The notes under the pieces: generated by a model
The model's database searches: none
What the model was told of the DNA's origin: nothing
Seen by the model: the letters and a program-made list of their open reading frames with translations, nothing else
Assembly (NCBI GenBank): GCA_029379385.1
Contig: CM055605.1
Coordinates: 6,979,001-7,043,000, forward strand
Direction of reading: 5' to 3'
From: Quillaja saponaria
Taxonomy: Eukaryota; Streptophyta; Magnoliopsida; Fabales; Quillajaceae
Length of the DNA: 64,000 nt
Position numbers and translations under genes: made by a program
Shown: piece by piece, positions 37,880 through 49,825 of the stretch
Layout: the number at the start of each line of letters is the position of its first letter
Numbering within the stretch: the stretch's first letter is position 1

Positions 37880-40600
37880 TCTTTCAATGTAGTGGAAAAA
37901 AAAAATAGAGTTAGAATGTTTTCAGAGAGTAAAAAATGCAAATATGCAATATGTTAATGGGAGGGTTGTTTCTTATTTGTATATCTCAATTAGCATCCCC
38001 AACTAGGATGCCTAAACTAATTTCAAGTTTATGGTGGTTTAGGAAGCAGCAAAAATTGGAGTTCGGATGCCCTTGTTGTGGTCTTTGCTTAATGGAATTA
38101 TTATCTGAACTGACAGATTCTGTTTGGATGCTTATATATCTTGCTTTGGTATTGCAACCAACTCAAATCACTTGATGAAAAGAAAAGCAGTCAAGGCAAG
38201 GTTTTAAAGGCTAATTCTAAACCATAAAGCTCCCCTTTCCCTTTATGTCTACTTGAAAGATATTTTTGTCTTCCAATGACAATATATTACTGAGTTCAAC
38301 ATACAAAGGAGGATAGATATTACCCTGTAAATATGCAATCACCAAAACCCATCAAATTAATGCCGGCAAGCCTGAAATAAGTCAAATTAATTATTCAGTC
38401 AGTAATTAGCTCAATTGAAAAAAGTACTAGAACTTTAAGTCTAAAAAATTTCACTTATCATAAGTCGATCTTTGGGTGACTCAAGAAATTATATTCTTAA
38501 CCCTTTCTCAAAGAAGTTCTCAAAGTTGTTATCCCCGACAAATATATAATTAAGTATTTTTTTCTAATTAGCTGATAATAATGTCTTTCATTTCATATCT
38601 TCTTTTATCTCTCCTTGATTGATTAGAGATCCAACAATATCATGTTGGTGCAGCGGTGCACGTTGCACACAAGTGAATCATAGGCTGATTTTGAAGCATA
38701 AGATCACTACAGCACTTTTCATTGTTTTCCGTCACATTTAGCAGCCCAGCATTATTCCTGTTGTGTAGTACACTTATTTTGTATCTCTTTGAATATAGAG
38801 ATCATGTCCTCAAGATTTGTCCTGCTTTTCTTCTACAAGATCCTTTGTTACAAGCAATTTAGGTTAGGCATGCACTTCCCCTTGTCTAAACGCTATCAAA
38901 CCCTTTTATTCTTCCAAATCTTTTGAAGGACAACTGATTTAGAAATTAAAGTTTAGACGAATCAGGAAAGTAAAATGGATAGTGTCAATGGTATCCAAGC
39001 CTCCAACCGGACAGTCACACTCACAGCAGCCAAGCTCTAATTTAAGACCACAAATCCTCCATTTTCTTCTCCCTATTCACAGATGGTTAATAATAGTTTA
39101 TCATTGTTAGGGGTATTATTAGGAATTGAGACAGATCAAGATCAACACAGAGTACATCAACGTGTGAGTTTAGAAAATATTATTAGCTGGAGTAAATCAT
39201 CTCAGAAGTTATGCACACTACTGTGAGTTCACAAAGAAAAAGCCACAATTTGAGGGGAAGAGATTATCAGATTCATGTGAAAAATTCCTTATTACAAGCA
39301 AGTTTAAGAAACCAAAATCTTACAAAAATCAGCCAGCATTCTTAAATTTCTGAGCAGGTTATACAGAAAAATAGATCATTTATTTACATCCCATACTGCA
39401 TTAAACAAGGAATTAGTGAAGTCTAAGCAAAACCTACTCATTTTCTCCTAAACTAAGCCACTCAATCTGATGCTGATTGAATTTCAATCGGCCCGTGCCT
39501 CTTATAAAGCATCCACGCAAAAAAAGCTTGTTTTAATTCATAACCTGCAAAACAGATTGGTCAATTGATCACCAGTCAGTTAAAGCTGTCAAAAAATCTG
39601 ACAGATGGTGTGATGATTCTGGTCCATATTCAGATGGCTATTATACTTTACCATTAATTATCAATTAGAAAGTAATGGGGATACAAGTCTATTAAAAGAA
39701 ATTGCAAGCATTCAAATGTCAAAGGAAGCTTCATTTTTACATCTTTTCTCCTGTACAAACGAATTCTTCAAAGAAGATTATGCACAATCTAGCCTGCAGC
39801 TACCTATCAACAAGGCATAATGCTCTTTTGTGAATCCTAACATGCCGGTACTTTTGTTAAGGTCTTTCAACAATTTTATGTGTAGGGAGTTGGAAAACTT
39901 TTAAAATGTTTTATCAATCACACAAGAAATGTTTTTAATATAACATCTGCAATACCCAATCAAGACAAATACATTTACTTCGCATTTGATGTACGTGTAA
40001 GTATGCATGCATCTCACATACTTATAGATAAGACAGGATCTTTTAAAAAAATTATATGTTGCAGGGAGTTAATAAAAAGAAAAAGAAAAAAAAGAAAACC
40101 TCTAACCTGTTTTAACCTGTTTTATCCATCTAACAATTAATGTTCCTAATGACACCTAGTTACCAAATGATGAAAAACACAATTATTTCCCATATGCATG
40201 CATGAATGTACTTATGTACTTATCCACAATTCGCAACATATAAGTACCTATCTATCATACAAGTGCTACGAGCAAGTATTGCAAGAACAAAATTAACACT
40301 CCCCACCGAGACCAGCGAAACTTGGTGACACTAATAAAGTATGGGATTAGATCAAACCCATCATGGGAATGAAGGGATGTGAAGGACTTTTCTCCGTGCC
40401 CCCAACATCTATATAACTCCTTTGGCCCCCAACATCAGTAGAACTCTTGCCCTCAATTTGGGGCTTAATTGATTCCAACCAAGTAGAAACTAGGTTAGTA
40501 GCTTTCTAACAAAAAAGAAACTAGGTTACAGGGATTTCCTAATAGTACCTAGGTGGATTTACATGCAGAGCCTCATTTCTGGATGGAATGGTAAATGTCA
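37880..40600. other. Intergenic region downstream of the NAIP-like gene
   Basis: No supported coding gene. GC content is slightly higher around 38600-39500. A minus-strand acceptor-like TTTTGCAG at about 39547 could mark a spliced non-coding or 3'UTR exon, but nothing else supports it. Confidence 0.4.
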
Positions 40601-40866
40601 TAACATACACACATTATGAGGACTGCTTTTTGAAGCCCCTTGTAATTGAAGGCTGAAAGGTGCAGTGTAGTTGACATTTTATGCCAAGCTTTCCATACAT
40701 AAAGTAAATGTTTAATTTCCATTTTTCTACTAACAGGTTAAACTCATCCAATTGAAGGAAAAAAGAAAAGCACCGACAGACACATATACATGCTCACACA
40801 GAGATGGTGACTTGGGATAGGCATAACAGTAAAAATAAGGAACCTCAAGTAATGCTGCTACAAGTC

Positions 40867-43800
40867 CTAATGTACATTGCGGTTAAGCAACCCTTGAAAT
40901 GACAGGTAAAGGTCTTTGTTATCAGTCCCAAATATCTCCTCTGCTTTCCTCAAGGTTTCCTGAAAGAGCATAAATACACAAAACAATTACTACATTTCTA
41001 AATAATCTGAGGGTTAGACATCCAGTTACACCAGTATATGAAGGTTTTTGGAGCTCGTGTACCCCTCGTGTTTGCTTCTGAGCATTCAATTCCTTGACGT
41101 TAGCAAGAAAAGCACTGAACTGCTCATATGAGAGGCGGCTCCTATAAAGGGAAGAATTAATTATATTATCAGGTTCCCTGTGACAGCAATAAATATGTTA
41201 TATAAGAGTAGGGAGAAAGGATATTACCTAGCTTGACGAAAGAACTCCTTTCCATCAATTCTTGGAGTGCGCCCTAGACAAATTTTAACCACAAATTATT
41301 AATAAGAGGATGATGTGCAGAGAAATAATTGCAAAAAGGCACTAGCCAGGTGAATGACTTCTCAATTAGCAATATTACTTATTGAGATGGAAGGGGGAAA
41401 AATAGAGGGAAAAAAATACATAAAAAAGTGACAGTGGAAAACAAAGAGTCTTTCAAAGACCTGGCGGTGGACGTCCACGAGGCGGAGAGTTTGCTGCTGA
41501 TGACTGCTGACTTGATGGGTACCACGAAGAGAGTGATGTTTGTCCTTCATATGGGTGTTTGGTTGGAGATGTGGTACTTGAAGATCTCTGGGGAGAACCA
41601 ACAGCAGAATACCTTCTTGGAGACCCAGTTGTTGAAATCACTTTTGGAGTTCCAGTTGGGGTAAGTCGTGGTGTGACATATGGAGTCAGAGAAAATCTTT
41701 GCCCATCATACCTTGAGGCTGTAACCAAATAATAAATCCATGTAATATTAAATACTTACAAGGAACAGGCAAATCTCACTTTAATAGATAATTCCTATCA
41801 CACTCACCTGCAAGCAAAAGTCTCTTATCTAGAAATAATTTTCCAGTCAAAACAACAATTTCCACAGATCCTCTATGAAATTTTGCTACCAGTACGCTTT
41901 ACTATTTCTTTGTTCCTCTTCTTCTCAAGTTACTTTTAGAATAAGAGACATTTCAAATTGTCACTTTGCAAAATAAGTCACAAAGATAAATAAATTCACT
42001 AGGAGAGAGAAGAGTAATGTTGGAAAGCAAAATAATTTATTTTTCTCTTGTAAAAATTATCCCTGGTATTCATGATACAACACATAGATCCAGAATAACA
42101 GTCAATCACAAGAAGTAGTTAAATTAACTGCAGAACCTAAAATCCAAAAAGAAACTGGAAACTTCACCTACCTTCATCAATTGTGCTTCCCCTATCAGTT
42201 GAACTATTATATGAATGATGTACCACATAACCATTTGCTCCTTTTTCTGTAACTAGTACAAAGAGAAATTCATAAAGACCACCACTTGACAGGTCATACT
42301 ATGAGGGAAATATAAGATGCTAACAAAGAGACAACAGTTTAAGGAAATGCAGTGCAATTCTAACGTCATATGAAATGAAGTAATGAACCATCAGAGAAGG
42401 ATAAAGTACCCTTATCAGGATATGCCTTGGGAACTGGTTGCTCACAGGTTCCTATATCAATAGTTTCAGCCTGCTGTAAAAAAGATATCTTTACAAGAAT
42501 ATTCTTGGTATAAAGCACCACTAACTTGAATGTAATTAATCTGATGACAATGGAATGTAAATATGGACATCTTACAGATGAATTGTCATCATTTAGGGAC
42601 TGCATCAGTTGCCTCTTAAAAGTCTCCAACTTTCAAACAGAGGAAAAAGGAGAACTTGTTAGTACTTGTTACAAGTAAAAGTAATAGCAGTAAGCACATA
42701 GTAAAATATGGATCGACATGGGTCAAAAAAACCAAAGCAAACTGAGATATTAATACAAAAAAGAGTAAACAATGAGCAAGAACTTTCTAGGAAACAGTGT
42801 AAGAGAAAAAATTAACAGATTGAATTCAAAAGTCCAGAAAAGGGATATGTTAACGGTTAATAAGAAGTTAAAAATCCTCCATTTGTCTTTTTCCTTCTGC
42901 ATGTCTCCAACCAAATGTAGCAAACAACTTTTCCTCTATTCTTTTCACCACTTTCTTTTTCCTCTGATATTCCCTACATCAAGTGTGTCACAGTATCTTT
43001 GATGCTAATATACAAATTAGAATAATCTTATAACTGAAGTCATTTGCACATACATCCTTGTCCCTGTGCTTCATACTTTTCCAATCAAACCCATCAACTC
43101 CACTGATTATAGCTGTAGACCTCTTCAAGTGACATACATCATGAAATTGAATACGACATGACCTTCCCATGTCCATTACACATATTAGTGGCATGGGCAC
43201 CTTTTATCTATTGCTTACCTATCAAAAATTAAAACCAGAGTCACTAATGCAAAGGAAAGGGAATTTCATTTCCATCACCATGAACAATCTCTTCGGACTA
43301 GATGCAAAAAACAAAACTTCTATATCACCCCATATCAACTTCCTCACTGAACATCACAAAAAACCACTCTAACCACTTTCCAACTGCTGCTCATTCAAAT
43401 AATTTCACTTCTTATTTTTGCATGTCTTGAAAATCTGATAGTAGCAAAAACAGCAGGAGTGTTGTGTTTTGTCTTGTTATTGGATTGTGCCAAAGTTTTC
43501 ACGGTGCAACCCGTTAGATAATTACAACCAGAAAATTAAGTTTTAGTTCACGACACGGAGGCAGTTAGCTCTAGTGTTTTAGTGCGTTTTTCGAGTAAAA
43601 CAATTGTATTTTGTCCAAGAACAGAATAGTTAATTTTAATCTCTTCAATGAGGTCATAGACTAATTAAATTGAATCTCGATAAATCTTGTGTTCTTTCTT
43701 TTGATTGCTTTCGTTTTTCCATTCTAGATTTCATCCTATCTCACTTCTGTTTAACAAAAAGGAAAAGTGTTCTATCAATTGCATTAGTGTCAATATACAT

Positions 43801-45857
43801 GCCAGCTATTTATCGATCTATGGATAATGCAAATGCACTCAGTTTCAAATGTAAACAAAATTGGAGTAAGTTCAAACTTCAAAGAAAACAAAAACCAATA
43901 TAGAGCTAGAGATAGCAATTGGGCTGGGTCCATGACAGGCCCCGCCCTAATGGGCATCTTAATGGGCATTAAAAGGGCCTTTAATGGACATGAGTCTAGG
44001 TATGAGTATTTTCATATTTTACCTTTTGGATCTAGGCAATGCCCACAGACCTGCTGGGTCTAAGATAAAATTTGCAATAATATCAAAATATATATTCATT
44101 AATTTTGAAAAAGTCATAATTGTTATGACTAAAGAGATATATAATAATTGTAACATTATATTTTTATAGAGTTTCAAAATTTTATCAAATGGGAAGATAA
44201 TTTGACATTAATAGTTTTGGTATGAGAACTTCATTTTTAAATTTAAAAATTTTGAAATTGTAACAAAGAAAATTAATTGTTGGATGTTAGAAGTAAAGTA
44301 ATATATTTATATATAGAATTTTAAATTTATTGCTATTAATCTTGTGAGAAAAATGAGTATTCAAAATAATTTATAATTATCTTATGTTGTTTTATTCATT
44401 GAAATAGTCATAAATTGAGTCACACTATATATATATATATATAAAAGCTAGTTTATGGACCAAGTATGAGTCCAGACATATCCACGAAACTATGAGTTTA
44501 GATTGGGGTTTTTTTTTTTTTATTTGCTGAAGAGGACATAGTTTAGGGAAAAAATGAGAAAATTATGCAAAAGTGATAGTGAAAACTATCCTCTAGGTTT
44601 TTACTAATACCCCAATTGTCATTTTAATATCATTGGAACAAATAGATGAATGTAAAAAGCCAACTTCAACCGTGTAGGAAAAAGAATTCTATGTGATAAC
44701 AACTATTCAATTTACATTTCATTGTGTACTTAAATTATAATTTTTTTTGGAATTTGTTTGCCTATGTCCTTTCATTCATAAAATTGTATTTAAAAAAAAA
44801 AAAAAAAATTGTCTATGGACAGCCCATTTGGTCTGGCTCTGCATTTGGGTATGCCTAATAAGTGATGGGTCTAAGATGGATCTCATTTTCAGGGTCCTAT
44901 GATAGGTATGGGTAGAGCCACATGTTAGAGTCTCACCTTTGCTAAGTCGCGACTGAGTTTCTTTGCAGTCACTGCTAATTGATCCCTCTCATTTGAAAGC
45001 TTTATCTGGAATTGAAAAGGAGAAAAGAAGACTATCAATCATCAACTTTAAATTATCATAGAACCAGAAGGTAAGATCTTACTCTATTGATGAAATTGTT
45101 GGATTTAATTTATCATGTTTCTGTTTTATTTATAGTATCCTTATCACTTTTACCCAGCACCCAAAAGCACATAAAGCAACAGTTTACTTCATGAACTAAA
45201 AATATGTCAATTGTTATTTTCTGACGATTTAATTCAATCCTACTGGAAGGCTACGGAAGAAAATACTCTGAAAATTCTCTTTTTTCATATACCCATAACC
45301 AAAGAAAAAAAACTATAGTCAACAGCTCCATTGCACTGTCTGTATTTCTCTTTTCTCATTGAATTAACAGAATAAAACCAGTAAGGACACATATTTCTGC
45401 AGCGAAACTTCTTTTGAATTTAAATTATAGATTCCCCAACACAATTGAACAGTCAACTTTATAAACATCCATATTAAAATAAAATGAAATATAACAAAAC
45501 AAAACAGAAGTGCAAAATAAAACTTGAAAAACATAAAAAGCATAAATTTTTCAAAAACCCACTTACATTCTCATCCAAAGCGTCCTTCAACCTGGAGTCA
45601 GCTTCCTGGTGCACATGATTGAGACCGGAGACTCTCTCTTCCAGCTTAATTATCAACCTATCTTTCTCATACAGTTTCTGCCTCATCCGTCCCATATCCG
45701 ATTCAAGATTGGATACCCGAGAAGCTATAGCCATGGACGTAATTTTCCGAGCCAGATCGAGCTGGTCGTACGGATCAGTGGGTATCACTGCTAGTACCTC
45801 ATCTGGTAGATGAAAATCAGGGCCGGACCCACTGCTGTACGTACTGCCCTGCGACAT
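40867..45857 (-). CDS. Coiled-coil protein of the At4g15545 / NAI2-interacting (NAIP) family, 9 exons, 342 aa
   Basis: Exons in transcript order: 45857-45567, 45005-44937, 42629-42576, 42473-42410, 42246-42172, 41718-41461, 41273-41228, 41141-41063, 40959-40867 (1029 nt, closes in frame). Family knowledge: Arabidopsis NAIP proteins bind NAI2 and associate with ER bodies and related ER structures. Seen: a conserved N-terminus (FHLPDEVLAVIPTDPYDQLD, ARKITSMAIASRVSNLE); a coiled coil over about residues 45-135 (MRQKLYEKDRLIIKLEERV and following exons to LETFKRQLMQSLNDDN); a low-complexity Ser/Pro/Thr region (TPYVTPRLTPTGTPK, RRYSAVGSPQRSSST); and a conserved C-terminal block (GKEFFRQA, RLSYEQFSAFLANVKELN, LRKAEEIFG, LYLSFQGLL). 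No signal peptide or transmembrane segment. Intron 2 (44936-42630) is the longest and contains repetitive DNA. Least certain boundary: exon 4 acceptor, which could lie 3 nt later. Confidence 0.92.
43907..44925. mobile_element. Possible hAT-type MITE in intron 2 of the NAIP-like gene
   Basis: The left edge TAGAGATAGCAATTGGGCTGG plus a G/C-rich segment (GGCCCCGCCC) resembles termini of plant hAT elements that begin (T/C)AG(A/G)GATGGCAA. Repeated phrases such as GGGTCTAAGAT occur at both ends in direct orientation. The right terminus is not recognisable, so the limits are approximate. Confidence 0.3.
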
Positions 45858-45869
45858 ACCTGATTATAC

Positions 45870-46660
45870 CCTGTATTTCCTTCTCTTCCAATTGAATTGG
45901 GTGCCTAAGGTTTGATAAGAAGATGAAGAAGTTGAAATATTGTTGTAGTTGCAGAGGGGTTAGAAAGAAGAAAGGCCCCCCCGCGGCTTTGGACAGAACA
46001 ATAGCAAAATGGGTTTATTATGTTTTTTCTTCAATTACTTTTTGCTGTTTATAAAAGGATCAAAACGTAAAATGACGTAATTTTTGAGGACCAAAATAAT
46101 AAATAAACCTAAACTAATTTGAAAATTGCGGGTTTGTTTTGCGGGTCATTGTCGGAGTTTGAAATTTTGTTGTTCCCTCCAAATGGATGCACCTAATGAT
46201 TTTGATTTGCTAGAGAGGCCATTCCTGCTTCAAAGGAATCAAACTTGTCCAAATTCCAATCTGTAATTACTATCAAAAGACTAATTTTTGTGCTTATCAT
46301 CTCAAAAAATTTATGAATTTCTTTTTGAAGACATTTCGGTCTTTTTTTTCTTATTAATCATCTTACAAAAATTTAATTTTTTAATTTAATATATTCAAAT
46401 AGAAAATCATTCATTTGAATTACAAATATTCCAAAATCAATTATATGAATTATTTTTTTTAGTAGAAGTCAAATCACACATTTAAAAACATGATAATAGC
46501 TATATTTAATGCAGGTTTCATGTGAATCAACCATGAAAATGTTGATGCTAGGACATGAAGCATAAGACATGGTAGACATGTTTTTATGGTTATTGTGATA
46601 AGACCCATGAATTATGGTTGCAAAACTTTAGTAAATTATCTAAACCTTATATCACATGTT
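45870..46660. other. NAIP-like gene promoter region
   Basis: Upstream (minus-strand promoter side) of the NAIP-like gene. A C-rich CCCCCCCGCGGC patch lies near 45976-45987. Otherwise AT-rich, nothing else recognised. Confidence 0.5.
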
Positions 46661-46667
46661 TTTGAAT

Positions 46668-48514
46668 GTTTCCCGAGGAGGCCGTGCAAATGTACCTTTT
46701 CTGCTATCCAGGTTTTGGTCAGAATGTTTATCATGAAAAATCCTGCTTCTACCATTTCACTTCTACCAACTCCCTCCATGTTTTCCTTGTATGATGGCTC
46801 TTGGTCAGGATGTTGATTGCCTTTTCAGTTCATCATCTGCCTTGTTACACGTTTATGTGCTTCCATACCACTACTTCTACTATGGGTTGTTGCCTGAAGC
46901 CCACCATGATTATTGGCAGATGAATCAATCAGTGATATAGAAAATGCAGGATTCAAGGTTTCAGGTCGAGAACTTGAACCTCCAGTCTGGGAATTGCCAA
47001 TCATGGTCACAGTCTCATCTTTCTTGTTAGAGTTTTAGCAGTGCTCCTAGCCCCAACTCCAGCGCTTCCTTCAATATCACTAGAAGATGGCACTTGAACA
47101 GTTCTAACATCTGATTACTAAACTCTGCAGAAAGTAACGTTCAGAATTGAAGATTCATTTGAGAGAGGGTGAAAATGGAAGGAAAGTTTTGATTCGTACA
47201 GCCGTACACACCCCGCCAAACGCCACAAACAAAAACTACTAATTACACTTCAAACTCTCTTAAGAAATTGAATCTAAATTATAAATTTGTCCTAACTAAT
47301 ACTTTATTTAGCTTTGACCTAATAGAATTATAATATAATTTTTTTGTTCACGATTTTCCTTCCTTTCATGTTCGCTTCTACTTTCTTCCCTTCCCAAACA
47401 AGAGGAGAGAAAGTAATATCTCGTTCCATTTTCTTCTTCTACTTTCATTCCCTCCTTCTCCTCTCTCCCAAATGAAACCTAAAGCTTTAATAAATATACA
47501 ATCTCGTCTCTCTAATTCTAATTTGTAAGAACTTAATTTCCTAACTTAGAGGTCAATACATGAATCTGAACTTCTAAATTATTGTCGGCAACTTAAAACA
47601 CTTGAAATGCTATTAAAAAACAAACATCAGAGACTCTAATAAGAACATGAGCATATGCACCTAGCAAGATATCTATTCAGATACTCTCGAGATGCTCCCA
47701 CAGAAAAACCTGCAGGCCCTGCACATGATTGCAATCTATTATTACCTAGATAAAGAATGACATTAGGAATTTACCTAGACATTGTAATTGAAGACAGTTC
47801 CAAATCTAGCCAACAAATTTGGAATGGCAACCAGCCAACGAAAAAACATGTATAAAATATGACTTGTAACAAAACTGAACTGACAACCCAATGAAAGTAG
47901 ATGTAGTAGATATCTAGTCCTAAAACTCAAAAAGTTTAGAAAAGGCTTAAAGATTCGAAGGAGGAAAAACTCTCATGCCCAAGTCTTACAGATAAGTACA
48001 ATATGACTTCCATAGGTAAGTCTCTTTTTTTAAGTCAATGCCGTATTGTCTGGCTGGTGATTTTTCTTCAGTTTCCTTCTAGACAAACACCCACGAGCTC
48101 CATCCTCCAGCTTGTCTTGAGATAGTTTGTGAGAATCTTCTTGATAACTTTCACAATGAGAGTCATCACCAGGCAAGACACCAGCCATTGTATAACAGCT
48201 TAATAGAAAAGACAAAAAAAGGTTACTCGAGGTTATACAAGCAAAATAAGAATATTGCCCAGAAGTTGAGGACAACCCTAGTACAGATTTCACCAAATGT
48301 AGCATACTTAGTAAGTGATTATTCATGAATTGAACAACATAAATTGAATACTACCCGCTGTTACTTCTCAGATGAGCCTAATTCTACTACTGTACAGTTT
48401 CAGATCTTAGCCTTAACCAACATAACATTAACATCCAACAAGACAATCAAAGCACATACATCAAAAACCCAGTTTCCCAATATTTAATTTTCTAGGTAGG
48501 AGAAATCTGAAACA

Positions 48515-48572
<58 letters not shown>

Positions 48573-48700
48573 GAATTTGAGTGCGTATGACATGAACTGG
48601 AATACATTATACATTACCTTATAGCTTCCGAAGAGCTCAATGAACGAGATACCAATTGAATCTGAAATGAAATCCCAAGATTAGGCAGAGAAATTAAAAT
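46668..48700 (-). pseudogene. Cyclin T tandem pseudogene (internally deleted)
   Basis: A truncated neighbour copy of the cyclin T gene at 49826-59215. 46668-47160 matches the last-exon segment of the parent at about 50383-50920 (shared SSRPETL, SSANNH, ATTH.RSS) and includes the CTGCAG acceptor. 47950-48188 matches the first coding exon (MAGVLPGDDSHCESYQEDSH against the parent [20 protein letters not shown]), but a frameshift leads to a stop at TTGACTTAAAAAAAG. 48616-48664 matches the 5'UTR exon and its donor, and the DNA between them matches the parent 5'UTR intron near 58860-58980. Exons encoding the cyclin box core are missing. Because intron sequence is retained, this arose from DNA duplication, not retrotransposition. 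Confidence 0.88.
48516..48570. repeat. 55-base poly-A tract
   Basis: Uninterrupted A run within the decayed 5' intron of the cyclin T pseudogene. The parent has only an A-rich stretch at the equivalent place (about 58940), so this is local expansion and not a retroposon tail. Confidence 0.85.
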
Positions 48701-48709
48701 AATATATAT

Positions 48710-49825
48710 TTTTTGTTTAGGACATTCTTAGAAAATATATATATATATATATTATTTTTTACATAATTTCATAAATATATTTTTATAATATTTTATTTAA
48801 CAGAAAAAAAAAATTATTTACAATTATATGCAAAAGTTATAAGGTATTTACATCTTTTCCTTTAAATAGAGTGCATGTACTTTCTATTTCCTACTCTCGT
48901 TTAAAAACATTCTCAAACTAAAAAATATATAATTTTTCTTTTCTATTCAAACTTAGAAAGAAACATAGGCGGAGAGGATTAATCAAACATAATTACTCTT
49001 TTATGTATTTTCTTTTTCTATGTAATCCTAGATTCACAAAGAAAAATGGAGGTTTCTAGCTAAAAAAAAAAAAAAGAAAAAAAAAAAAAGGGAAAAGGAA
49101 GGCGAATTCTATTCACATTTTCAGTTTCTAACTTTTTCTGTTGATTGGTTGATTATTATTTTTAATTGGTTATTTTATTTTTCAGTTATTTTGCATTTGT
49201 GTTTGCAATTAGTAAATCCCAATTGAGACTCACATTTTCTTTGTGAAGAAAGTAGCAAAGCAAAAGTGATCAACATAGCACTTCCATATAACACTTCACA
49301 TTTCATCAGCCAAAAATCAAAACCCTCCCTCCATGTATAGCACTCTACCCCATTTTTTCTCCATTCTCGTTTTCAGTCTATTTTCTGAGAATCATACTTC
49401 AAAATTCCTCCTTACACCCAAAAAAGTCCTTAAAGTTATGAAAACATATGACAAAAATTGGGGCTCCATCTGAAATTCTAGTTTATTATTATCATCACTA
49501 CAATTACACAGGGTAAGTCTTCGACAACACGCAAAGTAAATGAAAATTGGATCTTCCATTACAAGCTCATCCACAAAAACAGTACACATCTCACTTCCAG
49601 TCCTCCAAATTTTCAGAAGCTTTGATTAAGATAATCAAATAAAATTCAAAAGGTCCAGAGTGACCTTTTCCAACCACAGTATTTAGCAGCAACCAACATA
49701 TGTTCTCATAAAACTGTAAATAGACAGAATAGAGAGTGCTGAAATCTCTGGATATAAACACTGTATACTTGGAGGATTTTAGGGTGCTCACAAGTCACAA
49801 CTGAGACACTCCATCCCCTCAAGCC
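48710..49825. other. Spacer between cyclin T pseudogene and cyclin T gene
   Basis: AT-rich up to about 49200, then less biased sequence that probably includes cyclin T 3'UTR. No separate gene is supported. Confidence 0.5.

Noticed and set aside
39480..39560. Possible spliced exon on the minus strand after TTTTGCAG
   Set aside because: A single acceptor-like site without a donor partner or coding potential is not enough.
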